The position numbers and the translations under genes are program-made. The notes under the pieces were generated by a model. The model made no database searches. It was not told the DNA's origin and worked only from the letters and a program-made list of their open reading frames with translations. Below are positions 47,240 through 56,416 of a stretch of DNA of 64,000 nucleotides, in pieces (the stretch's first letter is position 1; every line of letters starts with the position of its first letter). Source of the stretch: Sphingobacteriales bacterium (GTDB lineage Bacteria > Bacteroidota > Bacteroidia > Sphingobacteriales > Sphingobacteriaceae); contig JANXOD010000009.1 in NCBI GenBank assembly GCA_025353765.1, forward strand, positions 1-64,000, in the 5' to 3' direction.

Positions 47240-47570
47240 AAGGTCTTTCTCTGTTATTATGCTTTTTACGATAAATAGCTCTGCTATCTTGTTTAGCCTC
47301 TTTTCTTAGATCCTTGCGTTCAGCGACAGTTACCTTTCCATCAGCTTTTGCCATTTTAGTATCCTGGTGAAGGTCTTTTTCATCGGTACGTAATGTTTTT
47401 GCTTCGCGGTGGGTTAATTCTCCACTTTTAACGCCTTCGTGAATTCGTTTAGACTGATTTCTTTCATGTACAACAATTCTCCTTTTAGCAGGAGTTGCTT
47501 GTGCTGATACATTTGAGTTAACTGCAATACCTGCAATTAATAATACTCCAAATAAGATGTTTGATTTCAT
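47238..47570 (-). CDS. Small secreted Lys/Arg-rich protein
   Basis: 110 aa. Signal peptide about 1-23 (ends VSAQ). The mature part is very basic and helical, with IHEGVKSGELTHREAKTLR and KVTVAERKDLRKEAKQDSRAIYRKKHN. Similar short secreted proteins with a GVxSGELTxxEA motif are widespread in Bacteroidota but uncharacterised. Single gene; its stop overlaps the shared palindromic terminator. Confidence 0.8.
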   Translation of the reverse strand: MKSNILFGVLLIAGIAVNSNVSAQATPAKRRIVVHERNQSKRIHEGVKSGELTHREAKTLRTDEKDLHQDTKMAKADGKVTVAERKDLRKEAKQDSRAIYRKKHNNRERP

Positions 47571-47653
47571 GATCGTTTAAATTTGTAGGTTGGAGTATAT
47601 ATTAAGTGTAATGGTTTAACTGCACTAAAATTATTTATACAAATGCAGTTACA

Positions 47654-48493
47654 TTATTCAAATGAGGTATTTATAGAAACTTCTTCCCAAAGTTTTAGAT
47701 TGCTTTCTACCGATTTTAATTTTTCTAAAATCCCATTATAAGCCATTTTCCCTAACGGTAATCGCAAGGGAGGATTTTCACTTTCTACCGCTTTTAGTAT
47801 TGCCTGTGCTCCTTTTACAGGATCACCAGGCTGGTTGCCACTGTAGCCATTGATCGTTTTAATGAGTTCTCCAGAAGATACGTCATAATCATTAATGACC
47901 TGCTCAGAACGCACTGAAGATGAGCCTGCCCAATCAGTACGGAATGGTCCCGGTTCAACTATGGTTACATTGATGTTAAGATGTTTTGCTTCGATGGATA
48001 AAGCCTCACTAAAACCTTCAAGCGCATATTTACTGGCATTGTAAATTCCTAAGCCAGGGCTAGACCGTATACCCGCAATGGAAGATATTTGTACGATACG
48101 TCCTGATTTTTGCCGGCGCATGATGGGTAAAACTGACTGAGTCATGGCTAAAGCGCCAAAAAAATTAGTTTCCATTTGTTTACGTGCTTCATCCATAGAA
48201 ACCTCTTCAATAGCTCCGAATAAACCATAGCCGGCATTGTTAACTAATACATCAATCTTACCAAACTGATCTAAAATGTGGGTTATTATTAATGGGATGC
48301 GATGATGATCGTTTACATCCAGCTCTAAACCAAACGTTTTGCCAGGCACTAACTGGTTAAAATCTTCTAGTTGTTCTGGCTTTCTTAACGTGCCAAAAAC
48401 GATATCCCCGTTTTGAGCAACTTCTTTAGCAAGCGCCCGGCCTAAGCCTCCCGAAACCCCTGTTATTAACCATATTTTTGAAGTAGTAATCAT
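47654..48493 (-). CDS. SDR family oxidoreductase
   Basis: 279 aa. Classical short-chain dehydrogenase: TGVSGGLGRALAKEV (cofactor loop), NNAGYG, Ser in QISSIAG and catalytic YNASKYALEGFSEAL. The arginine after the first strand (LRKPEQ) and the length fit NADP-dependent members of the group that includes 17-beta-hydroxysteroid-like dehydrogenases. Substrate not predictable. Confidence 0.9.
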   Translation of the reverse strand: MITTSKIWLITGVSGGLGRALAKEVAQNGDIVFGTLRKPEQLEDFNQLVPGKTFGLELDVNDHHRIPLIITHILDQFGKIDVLVNNAGYGLFGAIEEVSMDEARKQMETNFFGALAMTQSVLPIMRRQKSGRIVQISSIAGIRSSPGLGIYNASKYALEGFSEALSIEAKHLNINVTIVEPGPFRTDWAGSSSVRSEQVINDYDVSSGELIKTINGYSGNQPGDPVKGAQAILKAVESENPPLRLPLGKMAYNGILEKLKSVESNLKLWEEVSINTSFE

Positions 48494-48625
48494 ATATTGT
48501 AAAGTTAAGATTTAGCAGAATCTGTTTGTCTGTAAAAATTGATAAAATTAAATATCAGAACTTATAGTGATTGATAAATTATGTTTTAAAAATTTGATTT
48601 TGTGCTGATAAAATACCGCATAAAA

Positions 48626-48654
48626 AACCTCCCCATAAAACTAATGAGAAGGTT
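48626..48654 (-). terminator. Intrinsic terminator of icd
   Basis: On the minus strand AACCTTCTCAT pairs with ATGGGGAGGTT (11 bp with two G-U pairs), followed by a T-run. About 25 bp past the icd stop. Confidence 0.75.
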
Positions 48655-48676
48655 CTAAGAATAAATAATAAAAGTA

Positions 48677-49912
48677 TTAACTCAACTTTGATTTTAAATT
48701 ATCATCAATAGCAGCTAAGAATTCTTCGGTGTACAAATAATGTTCGCCATGATTTACTTTATTTCCATGAATACAAACAGCCAGATCTTTAGTCATTTTT
48801 CCACTTTCAACGGTTTCAATACAAACTTCTTCTAGGGTTTTGCAGAAATTTGCCAGCGCTGCGTTATTATCTAATCTTGCCCGAAACTCTAAACCTCTGG
48901 TCCATGCAAAAATAGAAGCAATCGGATTTGTTGAAGTAGGTTTCCCGGCCTGATGATCACGATAATGACGCGTTACAGTTCCATGAGCAGCTTCAGCTTC
49001 CATTGTTTTTCCATCGGGAGTAATTAATACTGAAGTCATTAATCCCAATGAACCAAAACCTTGCGCAACGGTATCAGATTGAACATCACCATCATAATTT
49101 TTACAGGCCCAAACGAAATTTCCATGCCATTTTAAAGCAGAGGCCACCATATCATCAATTAAACGATGCTCGTACGTTAAGCCGTTGGCATCATATTGAG
49201 CCTTAAATTCTTTTTGATAGATATCTTCAAAAATGTCTTTAAAGCGGCCATCGTATTTTTTAAGGATAGTATTTTTAGTTGAAAGGTATAAAGGCCATTT
49301 TTTAATCAAAGCCTGGTTAAAGCATGAACGGGCAAAACCGCGGATACTCTCATCTGTGTTATACATCGCCAAAGCAACACCATCACCTTTAAAATTATAA
49401 ACCTCGTATGATTGTGCTTCACTGCCATCATCCGGAGTGTAGGTAATGGTTAGCTTACCATTTCCCTTTGTTAAAAAATCTGTAGCACGATACTGATCGC
49501 CAAAAGCATGACGGCCAATACATATAGGAGCGGTCCAGTTAGGCACTAAACGCGGAACGTTATTCATTACAATGGGTTCACGAAAAACAGTCCCATCCAG
49601 AATATTCCGAATAGTTCCGTTTGGTGATTTCCACATTTGCTTTAAATGGAATTCTTTCACACGCTCTTCATCGGGAGTAATGGTAGCACATTTTATACCT
49701 ACGCCATATTTCTTAATCGCGTTTGCTGCATCAATAGTTACCTGGTCATTCGTTTCATCGCGATACTCAATGCCCAGATCATAATATTTTATATCTAATT
49801 CCAGGTATGGAATAATCAATTTATCTTTTATGAACTTCCAGATAATCCTGGTCATTTCATCACCATCTAACTCTACTACGGGATTGGCTACCTTGATTTT
49901 TTGTAATGACAT
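48677..49912 (-). CDS. icd: NADP-dependent isocitrate dehydrogenase (dimeric type)
   Basis: 411 aa. Oxidative decarboxylation of isocitrate to 2-oxoglutarate in the TCA cycle. The sequence is of the homodimeric, eukaryote-like class: [39 protein letters not shown] (substrate phosphate site), and [21 protein letters not shown] (metal aspartates). The NADP site reads [13 protein letters not shown] -7 box TATCTTTG lies at 49954-49947 on the minus strand. Confidence 0.96.
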   Translation of the reverse strand: MSLQKIKVANPVVELDGDEMTRIIWKFIKDKLIIPYLELDIKYYDLGIEYRDETNDQVTIDAANAIKKYGVGIKCATITPDEERVKEFHLKQMWKSPNGTIRNILDGTVFREPIVMNNVPRLVPNWTAPICIGRHAFGDQYRATDFLTKGNGKLTITYTPDDGSEAQSYEVYNFKGDGVALAMYNTDESIRGFARSCFNQALIKKWPLYLSTKNTILKKYDGRFKDIFEDIYQKEFKAQYDANGLTYEHRLIDDMVASALKWHGNFVWACKNYDGDVQSDTVAQGFGSLGLMTSVLITPDGKTMEAEAAHGTVTRHYRDHQAGKPTSTNPIASIFAWTRGLEFRARLDNNAALANFCKTLEEVCIETVESGKMTKDLAVCIHGNKVNHGEHYLYTEEFLAAIDDNLKSKLS

Positions 49913-50070
49913 ATGCTTAATAATGTAATTTTATTTCAATTGTCGTCAAAGATATAAATTTTGAATAGACAGAAAAACTTCGTTATTATGGCGGGATATT
50001 TGAGCGTTTATGATCAAACTAACTGGTACTGAAACTGTTTATTTTAATATAATCCTTAAACTTAAATATT

Positions 50071-50511
50071 ATGGATCCAAAAGATAAATATTCTGAAGAA
50101 TTAAAGGCCGATAATCCGGACCGTGATCAAAAATTAAAAGAAGAGCTCAACTCAGAAACGGATATAAACAATCTCGCTTATAATAAAGAAGCGAATAGTT
50201 TTGAATATGACGTAAATGTTAACGATGGTGAATATGATCATCCGGACCCATACAAAACAGCCATAGAAAATGGCGGAGATTCTAACTCAACTTATGATGA
50301 GGCGAACAAAGAAGCACTTGATCAGTATGAAGATAATGCCGACTCCATATTAGATGAGTATGAAATGCGTGTAGATAATGGTTCTATAGTTAAGCTTGAT
50401 CCGATTGATGAAGAACTTGCTAAAACTCCGGAAGATGAACGAACTGATCTGGACGAAGAAGGATATCCTAAAAATGATTTGGATAAAGGCCATGGTGATA
50501 ATATGAAGTGA
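50071..50511 (+). CDS. Acidic, probably disordered protein of unknown function
   Basis: 146 aa with a very high Asp/Glu content and almost no hydrophobic core; no signal peptide or transmembrane segment. Segments such as DPIDEELAKTPEDERTDLDEEGYPKNDLDKGH suggest an extended chain. I do not recognise a family. The single ATG start and codon pattern support a real gene. It stands alone between icd and dnaX. Confidence 0.72.
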   Translation: MDPKDKYSEELKADNPDRDQKLKEELNSETDINNLAYNKEANSFEYDVNVNDGEYDHPDPYKTAIENGGDSNSTYDEANKEALDQYEDNADSILDEYEMRVDNGSIVKLDPIDEELAKTPEDERTDLDEEGYPKNDLDKGHGDNMK

Positions 50512-50534
50512 AACACATTTTTAGAATGGCAAAT

Positions 50535-50660
50535 GCACGAGAATTGGTTTGGGCGTTCCCCGAGCTTCGCAAGGGTCGGGCTTTTCACTGCAATCTTTTT
50601 CCTTCCCAGCCGAAACCTCACACAGAAAAAGGATTTCCGTTTCAATCCCTAACGCAATTA
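50535..50660. repeat. Possible dispersed intergenic element (REP-like)
   Basis: A GC-richer block in an AT-rich region. GGGCGTTCCCCGAGCTTCG, then GGGTCGGGCTTTTCACTGCA, then TTTTTCCTTCCCAGCC and AACCTCACACAGAAAAAGG. I remember a similar GGGCGTTCCC...GGGCTTTTCACTGCAATC element recurring between genes in Bacteroidota genomes. Only one copy is present here. Confidence 0.5.
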
Positions 50661-50664
50661 GAGC

Positions 50665-52497
50665 TTAATTAATATCCAGATTAAATTTTCTTCTAAACTC
50701 CTCTAGTTTAGCATTTTTCTGAACCATGTGCTCGTACTTTTCATTTGAAGTATACAGGCGTTTTTTATCCGTATTTTCAATCTGTTTAGTCACAATATCA
50801 ATATTAAAATTCTTAAGCTCAACCCTTAAAAAATTTAGCAGATCAACTTTTTCCGCACTTAATAAGTTCTGCTGAATTCTATTTTCAATGATCAATTGAA
50901 TCTGATTGTCATCCAGTAATGTTGGAGAATTAGAAGTCATTAACGTAAAGATGTTAATTTTTCCAACCGACTTGATTTTTTCTGCATATTCATTCCAGCG
51001 TTCGAGCATCATTTCCCCACTGAATGGCTCTTTACTATTGCCATTTACATACTCGGTTTTTTGTTCTTCTAACTTAGAATAGTTAGCTGTTAAATCATTT
51101 AAATTAGGAATAATAGAAGCATTAGCTGTTAAATTTAGTTTTGGAAGACTAATTTTTGGCTCTTCAGGGATTGAATGATTAAATGATGGTATGGTGGAAT
51201 GATCATCAGAGTTTATCTCAGATTGTTCTGTATTTTCTTCTGCAACTGGTTTAACTTCGTTTGTTATAATTTCCTCAGTTGAAGGTAAGTTCTCTGGTAT
51301 CGCTTCCTTTTCAATGTTTTTTTCAGCAATTATTGGTGTTGCAGCTCCCGATTCAGGTTTTTTTTTTAGTTCAACTACCGGAGTTAATGAAGATAAATTA
51401 AGAACCGCATTAATATGGCAAAGCTTAATAAGTGCCAGTTCCACTTGCAATCGCTGGTTTTTACTTGTTTTGTAGTTTAGATCACACTGATTAGCAACAT
51501 TTAAAGCTGATATTAAAAATGAAGCAGATGTAGCCTGCGATTGCTGTGCATATTTTTGTTTAATGCCTTCACTAACTTCCAACAACTTTAGCGTTAACGG
51601 ATCTTTTCCAACCAGCAAATTTCTAAAATGTGAGGCCAATCCGGTAATGAAATGGTTGCCATCAAAACCATGAGTAAGAATATCATCAAAAATAACAAGT
51701 GTTTCGGCTACATTTTCAGCAAGTAAAGTATCGGTTAGCTTAAAGAAATAATCATAATCCAGAATATTCAGATTATCAATTACAGCTTTATAAGTTAGGT
51801 TCTTGCTGGAAAAACTTACAATCTGATCAAACATGGAAAGTGCATCACGCAAACCGCCATCAGCTTTTTGTGCAATTAAATGCAAGCCATCAGCATCATA
51901 CGTTATACCCTCTTTTTCTGCAATATCTGCCAGGTGTTTAGCCATATCCTCTACTTTGATCCGGTTAAAATCAAAAATCTGGCAACGCGACAGAATGGTA
52001 GGAAGTATTTTATGCTTTTCTGTAGTAGCTAAAATAAATATGGCATAGCTTGGCGGTTCTTCCAATGTTTTCAAAAAAGCATTGAATGCTGCCTGCGAAA
52101 GCATGTGTACCTCATCAATAATATAAATTTTGTATCTGCTCGCCTGTGGAGGGATGCGGACCTGTTCTATCAAACTTCTAATGTCATCTACCGAATTATT
52201 AGATGCGGCATCAAGCTCATGTATATTGAAGGAGTTTCCGTTTTGGAAAGATTTGCATGAATCACAAACGCCGCAAGCTTCAGCTTCCGGTGTAAGATTT
52301 TCACAATTTATAGTCTTGGCCAGAATACGTGCACAGGTTGTTTTGCCAACTCCTCGTGGCCCGCAAAATAAAAATGCCTGCGCAAGCTGATTATTTTTGA
52401 TGGCATTTTTCAGCGTACTTGTAATATGTTGTTGACCAACAACAGTTTGAAATGTTGCCGGTCTGTACTTTCTGGCTGAAACAATAAAATTATCCAT
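50665..52497 (-). CDS. dnaX: DNA polymerase III subunits gamma and tau
   Basis: 610 aa. Clamp-loader ATPase of the replisome. AAA+ domain: GPRGVGKTTCARILAKTINC (Walker A), a zinc module with Cys in CGVCDSCKSF, Walker B IYIIDEVHML, LATTEKHKILPTILSRCQ (SRC sensor) and sensor 2 GGLRDALSMFDQ. A collar domain follows to about 375, then a low-complexity Glu/Ser/Asn linker (about 380-490) and a C-terminal tau-type domain. No slippery sequence for a gamma product was searched in detail. Confidence 0.96.
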   Translation of the reverse strand: MDNFIVSARKYRPATFQTVVGQQHITSTLKNAIKNNQLAQAFLFCGPRGVGKTTCARILAKTINCENLTPEAEACGVCDSCKSFQNGNSFNIHELDAASNNSVDDIRSLIEQVRIPPQASRYKIYIIDEVHMLSQAAFNAFLKTLEEPPSYAIFILATTEKHKILPTILSRCQIFDFNRIKVEDMAKHLADIAEKEGITYDADGLHLIAQKADGGLRDALSMFDQIVSFSSKNLTYKAVIDNLNILDYDYFFKLTDTLLAENVAETLVIFDDILTHGFDGNHFITGLASHFRNLLVGKDPLTLKLLEVSEGIKQKYAQQSQATSASFLISALNVANQCDLNYKTSKNQRLQVELALIKLCHINAVLNLSSLTPVVELKKKPESGAATPIIAEKNIEKEAIPENLPSTEEIITNEVKPVAEENTEQSEINSDDHSTIPSFNHSIPEEPKISLPKLNLTANASIIPNLNDLTANYSKLEEQKTEYVNGNSKEPFSGEMMLERWNEYAEKIKSVGKINIFTLMTSNSPTLLDDNQIQLIIENRIQQNLLSAEKVDLLNFLRVELKNFNIDIVTKQIENTDKKRLYTSNEKYEHMVQKNAKLEEFRRKFNLDIN

Positions 52498-52652
52498 CGG
52501 GCACTAAAATAGAAAGACGAGAGGTGATAAGCAAATTGAAGTTTTAGATAATGAGCTTCTGTGAATTTTAGATAATTATGCCATAAGTTTAATTGACCTT
52601 TTTTAAAACAAACTCAATTGGAATCTATTGTTATTTTAAACTTCTAATCATT

Positions 52653-53543
52653 ATGAAACACACATTTTTTTATTTTATAATTGCATTATGCGCATTGGTA
52701 ATGGGCTTGGGATGCAAAAAAGAGCACTTAGGCCAACAAAATAATGCTCCCTTTAATTCAACTAATTCATTACCCGGAGTGCAAGGTACAGGCTATTATC
52801 ATGGAGTGAAAATTTCCTACAAAGATATTGGCGGAGGCAAAACGCTATTGGCTGGAGATATTTTATTGGATATCTCTAAAATAAAGAAAGATAACTCTCG
52901 ATCACTCCTCCTTGGTACAGGGAGAATTAACAATTATTATTATTGGCCTAATGATACCGTTTTTTATCAGGTTGATCCTTCAGTACCTCGTAAAAGCAGA
53001 ATATTTGCTGCCATAGCACATTGGGAAGCTTTAACTAATGTTAGATTTAAGGAAAGAACAGATCAGCCGGATTATGTTTTATTTTTACCCGATGAAGACA
53101 GTTTCTCAATGGATGCTGATGGGGCCTACTCAACATCAGTTGGTAGAGAAGGGGGAAGGCAAATTATTGGATTATCAGTATTGGCTACAACTGGAAATAT
53201 AATTCATGAAATTGGCCATACAGTAGGTATGTGGCATGAACATATGCGGGCAGACAGGGATGAGTATATTACCGTTAATTTCGATAACATTATAAAAGAT
53301 AGGGTAAACGATTTTAAAACCTATGTGCAACTTGCTCAGGATGGTTTTGAAACAAACCATGGTGGGCTGGACTTTGGATCAATTATGATGTACCCTTCTT
53401 ATGCTTTTTCTGCTAATGGCAAACCAACCATTACAAAAAAAGACGGGTCTATATTTGAAGTACAAAGAAGCGGCTTATCTCAGGGTGATATAACTCTTAT
53501 TAATATTATGTATCCTAAAAATATAATTGTTGCTAATAAATAA
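52653..53543 (+). CDS. Astacin-family (M12A) zinc metalloprotease lipoprotein
   Basis: 296 aa from ATG 52653; a longer frame from TTG 52593 adds residues before the signal peptide. Lipoprotein signal ends LGC with Cys about 21. The protease domain covers about 90-290: HEIGHTVGMWHEHMRADRDEYI gives the extended HExxHxxGxxHE zinc motif with the astacin-type RxDRD continuation. IMMYPSYAFS is the Met-turn with the zinc-associated Tyr. Exported and membrane-anchored, it should cleave extracellular proteins. Confidence 0.94.
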   Translation: MKHTFFYFIIALCALVMGLGCKKEHLGQQNNAPFNSTNSLPGVQGTGYYHGVKISYKDIGGGKTLLAGDILLDISKIKKDNSRSLLLGTGRINNYYYWPNDTVFYQVDPSVPRKSRIFAAIAHWEALTNVRFKERTDQPDYVLFLPDEDSFSMDADGAYSTSVGREGGRQIIGLSVLATTGNIIHEIGHTVGMWHEHMRADRDEYITVNFDNIIKDRVNDFKTYVQLAQDGFETNHGGLDFGSIMMYPSYAFSANGKPTITKKDGSIFEVQRSGLSQGDITLINIMYPKNIIVANK

Positions 53544-53570
53544 GTAGCCATAATTTGTTTGTATCAGGAT

Positions 53571-53603
53571 ATAAACCCAATGTAGTACAAAACATTGGTT
53601 TAT
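53571..53603 (+). terminator. Probable terminator after the astacin gene
   Basis: ATAAACCCAATGT pairs with ACATTGGTTTAT (12 bp, one bulged base), AGTACAAA loop. No strong T-tract, so moderate confidence. Confidence 0.5.
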
Positions 53604-53664
53604 AATTATTCAGCTTTGCAAATCAAACCGAATGAAAATACTGCAATTTGCTTTTTTAAAGCGT

Positions 53665-53694
53665 TTGATTAATAGAAAATTATATCTATTTTTG
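53665..53694 (+). promoter_or_regulatory. Canonical Bacteroidota promoter of rpsF-rpsR-rplI
   Basis: -33 TTG at 53665-53667 and -7 TATTTTTG at 53687-53694 with a 19-nt spacer. The leader contains a 5-bp hairpin CCCAT/ATGGG (53699-53712), a possible autoregulatory structure. Confidence 0.8.
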
Positions 53695-53738
53695 CGTCCC
53701 CATTTACATGGGATAATCTTAAAAATTAAAAAGCAACA

Positions 53739-54107
53739 ATGCAACAGTACGAAACAGTGATCATTCTAACCCCGTTGTTATCAGAAGAAGCTTTGAAGGA
53801 GGTTTTAACCAAATTCGCCAAGCTTATGACAGATAACGGAGCCGAAATTGTCCATGAAGACAATTGGGGTTTGAGAAAATTAGCGTATCCAATTCAAAAG
53901 AAAACAACAGGATACTATCACCTAACTGAATTTAGAGCTCCGGGTGAGTTTATTAACAAACTTGAAGTCGAATACAGACGTGATGAACGTATTATGCGAT
54001 TTTTAACAATTTCTTTAGATAAGCATGCACTTGCTTATAGTGAGAAAAAACGTAGCGGTGCTTTCAATAAGAAGAAAGAATCTAAAACTGAGGAGGTAGC
54101 GAAATAA
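53739..54107 (+). CDS. rpsF: 30S ribosomal protein bS6
   Basis: 122 aa. Binds the 30S platform together with bS18. Typical fold: QYETVIILTPLLSEEALKEVL, EDNWGLRKLAYPIQKKTTGYY, then RRDERIMRFLTISLDKHALAY and a basic tail. First gene of a ribosomal operon; its stop overlaps the rpsR start (TAATG). Confidence 0.97.
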   Translation: MQQYETVIILTPLLSEEALKEVLTKFAKLMTDNGAEIVHEDNWGLRKLAYPIQKKTTGYYHLTEFRAPGEFINKLEVEYRRDERIMRFLTISLDKHALAYSEKKRSGAFNKKKESKTEEVAK

Positions 54108-54370
54108 TGGCAAAAAATACAATTCAATACGTTACCGCTCCCAAAGTGGATGAGAACCGTAAAAAATATTGTCGTTTTAAAAAGAACGGAATAAAATATA
54201 TTGATTATAAGGATGCGAGCTTTTTGTTAAAGTTTGTAAACGATCAGGGTAAAGTATTACCACGTCGTTTAACCGGAACTTCACTAAAGTTTCAGCGTAA
54301 AGTAGCTCAGGCTGTTAAGCGCTCACGTCATATTGGTTTAATGCCTTATGTTACTGATTCATTAAAATAG
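54107..54370 (+). CDS. rpsR: 30S ribosomal protein bS18
   Basis: 87 aa. Basic protein pairing with bS6. YCRFKKNGIKYIDYKDASFLLKFVNDQGKVLPRRLTGTS and RSRHIGLMPYVTDSLK match the family. The ATG shares one base with the rpsF stop codon, which suggests translational coupling. No ssb or priB gene lies between, as in other Bacteroidota. Confidence 0.97.
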   Translation: MAKNTIQYVTAPKVDENRKKYCRFKKNGIKYIDYKDASFLLKFVNDQGKVLPRRLTGTSLKFQRKVAQAVKRSRHIGLMPYVTDSLK

Positions 54371-54385
54371 AGGAAGATAAGCGAA

Positions 54386-54829
54386 ATGGAACTAATTTTA
54401 AAACAAGACATCAAAAATCTCGGAGAGAAAGATGATGTAGTAGATGTAAAACCAGGATACGGTCGTAATTATCTAATTCCTCAAGGATTTGCAGATTTAG
54501 CTACTTCTTCTGCAAAAAAAGTTTTAGCAGAAAACTTAAAGCAAGCAGCTTTTAAGCAAGATAAGATCAAAAAAGATGCTGATGCAATTGCGGTCAGACT
54601 TGAAGGTGTTAAATTGTCTATTGGTGCTAAAGCCGGCGAAAGTGGTAAAATCTTCGGATCTGTTAATACTATCCAAATTGCCGACGCTTTGAAGAAAGAA
54701 GGTTTTGAAGTAGACAGAAGACGCATTACATTCGAAACTGAACCTAAGTTTGTTGGCGAATATATTGCAAACTTAAATCTGCATAAAGAGGTGAAAGTGA
54801 AAGTTCCGTTCGAGGTAGTAGCAGAATAA
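54386..54829 (+). CDS. rplI: 50S ribosomal protein bL9
   Basis: 147 aa. Two-domain protein: the N-terminal rRNA-binding domain (MELILKQDIKNLGEKDDVVDVKPGYGRNYLIPQG in conserved order) and a long helix leading to the C-terminal domain (about 75-147, ending VKVKVPFEVVAE). Last gene of the operon, 15 bp after rpsR and followed by a terminator. Confidence 0.97.
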   Translation: MELILKQDIKNLGEKDDVVDVKPGYGRNYLIPQGFADLATSSAKKVLAENLKQAAFKQDKIKKDADAIAVRLEGVKLSIGAKAGESGKIFGSVNTIQIADALKKEGFEVDRRRITFETEPKFVGEYIANLNLHKEVKVKVPFEVVAE

Positions 54830-54862
54830 TCTCTTCCGAAAGAATAGGGAAATTAATATTTT

Positions 54863-54900
54863 AAGTGCTTCTTGATAAAATCAGGAAGCACTTTTTATTT
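54863..54900 (+). terminator. Intrinsic terminator after rplI, directly before mtgA
   Basis: AAGTGCTTCTTGAT (54863-54876) pairs with ATCAGGAAGCACTT (54880-54893), one G-U pair, AAA loop, then a T-tract. It ends 10 bp before the mtgA ATG. Confidence 0.88.
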
Positions 54901-54910
54901 TTACGGCATT

Positions 54911-55630
54911 ATGGCCAACAAGAAATCTGTTAAACCTAAAAGTAACAGGAAATTACATATCATATTTCGGGGAATAAAGAAAACTGTTCTCTGGTTTTTG
55001 ACTATCTCTATTTTATGGGTGTTAGCTTATCGGTTTATTAATCCGCCTATAACCTTATTAATGCTTCAGCGTGATTTTGAGCATAAATCTGATAATAAAG
55101 ATTGGAAAGTGAAAAAAGACTGGCGAAGTTTTGAGGAACTTTCAAGCAATCTTAAAGAAGCGGCTATTGCCGGAGAAGATATTAATTTCTTAAATCACTG
55201 GGGATTTGATTTTGAAGCGATGGGAAAGGCTTATGAAAAAAATCAAAATGGGAAAAAAATTAGAGGAGGAAGTACCATTAGTCAGCAAACAGCTAAAAAT
55301 GTATTTCTTTGGCCCGGCAGATCATACATCCGTAAAGGCTTTGAAGCGTACTTTACAGTTTTAATAGAGTTATTTTGGAGTAAAGAGCGAATATTGGAGG
55401 TTTATCTAAACGTAATTGAAATGGGAGATGGAATTTATGGAGCAGAAGCCGCTTCACAAACTTTTTATGAAAAATCAGCTGCCAGTATCAACAATCGGGA
55501 GGCTGCTTTATTAGTAGCTGTATTCCCAAACCCAATAAGATGGTCGCCAACAAGGCCAACGCCTTATATTTATGCCAAACAAAGAATAATTATGCGTAAT
55601 ATGGTTAGGCTAGGAAAGTTAGATTTTTAA
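54911..55630 (+). CDS. mtgA: Monofunctional peptidoglycan transglycosylase
   Basis: 239 aa from ATG 54911; the TTG at 54872 lies inside the terminator hairpin. An N-terminal membrane anchor (about 24-44) precedes a GT51 domain: EDINFLNHWGFDFEAM (catalytic Glu), GGSTISQQTAKNVFLW, and YLNVIEMGDGIYGAEAAS. It polymerises lipid II glycan strands at the inner membrane. No transpeptidase domain. The promoter must overlap the preceding terminator or the gene relies on read-through from rplI. Confidence 0.95.
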   Translation: MANKKSVKPKSNRKLHIIFRGIKKTVLWFLTISILWVLAYRFINPPITLLMLQRDFEHKSDNKDWKVKKDWRSFEELSSNLKEAAIAGEDINFLNHWGFDFEAMGKAYEKNQNGKKIRGGSTISQQTAKNVFLWPGRSYIRKGFEAYFTVLIELFWSKERILEVYLNVIEMGDGIYGAEAASQTFYEKSAASINNREAALLVAVFPNPIRWSPTRPTPYIYAKQRIIMRNMVRLGKLDF

Positions 55631-55659
55631 TATGATAAGTTAAGCAATTTATCCCCAAC

Positions 55660-55872
55660 CTATCTCTCTCCTGTGATTTCAGTTTTATCGGGCAAATTTA
55701 GCAGGATGATAATAGATATTACGGGTAAAAGAAAAGAGATCCAAAACCAAAACCAAAAGCTTCTCCCTATTTGTCTGGCATAAAAAGCAGCAATTAACTG
55801 AGGTGCCAAAACAGCTAAAAGGAAGGGAAGCATGATGATTTCGAAAAATAGGAAAACAGTAGAAAGAATCAT
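55660..55872 (-). CDS. Small two-helix membrane protein
   Basis: 70 aa with two hydrophobic segments (about 4-30 and 38-60) joined by a short basic loop (YARQIGRS), and a charged tail. No family recognised. It starts 12 bp after the stop of the upstream minus-strand gene, so the two are probably one operon. Confidence 0.7.
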   Translation of the reverse strand: MILSTVFLFFEIIMLPFLLAVLAPQLIAAFYARQIGRSFWFWFWISFLLPVISIIILLNLPDKTEITGER

Positions 55873-55884
55873 AGAAGTTCTAAT

Positions 55885-56367
55885 TTAAACTGAATCTATT
55901 TCAAATATTTGAGCGTGCCAACTGGTTTTTATTGGAACTTCCCATTTATTATCCAGTTCTTTCCGTGTTGCTGCCATATTATTAAACACAATGGTATTTG
56001 AATCAATCTTCCCTTTATGGATTAAATTTTCAAACTCATCGCGATTGCAAGAAATAATATTTTCTCCATCGCGATAAGCAATCTGAAAACGATCAAAAAG
56101 AGTAATATTAAACTCCTGTTCAAGTTGTTTCATCAGGCTAACAGATTTATCTATAGAGCAGCCTGTAGCCCCTGCTTGTTGTTCATCAACTGATAAAATA
56201 ATAAAAAGATGATGCCTGATTTCTCCTTTGGCAGTCAATTGCTGTCCGTGAGCAAGCCATTGAGAAGTAAAATCATCCAGAATTTGTTGAATCTGTTTTT
56301 CTTCTTCTATATTTAAAAACCGATTCGATTGGTAGATCCAAACACGCGAATTTTCAGAAATTTCCAT
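55885..56367 (-). CDS. Conserved soluble protein of unknown function
   Basis: 160 aa from ATG 56367. It has VWIYQSNRFLNIEEEKQIQQILDDFTSQW at the start and AGATGCSIDKSVSLMKQLEQ in the middle. Bacteroidota homologs are often labelled ABC transporter ATPase, but no Walker motif is visible here, so that label is unsupported. Cytoplasmic, 12 bp before the small membrane protein gene. Confidence 0.78.
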   Translation of the reverse strand: MEISENSRVWIYQSNRFLNIEEEKQIQQILDDFTSQWLAHGQQLTAKGEIRHHLFIILSVDEQQAGATGCSIDKSVSLMKQLEQEFNITLFDRFQIAYRDGENIISCNRDEFENLIHKGKIDSNTIVFNNMAATRKELDNKWEVPIKTSWHAQIFEIDSV

Positions 56368-56416
56368 GCCCAAAGTTATCGAATTATTAAGTTAGATTCA
56401 ATTTAGAACCTGTTCG

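Noticed and set aside
55885-56367. ABC transporter ATPase, the label often given to homologs.
   Set aside because: No Walker A, signature or Walker B motif is present.
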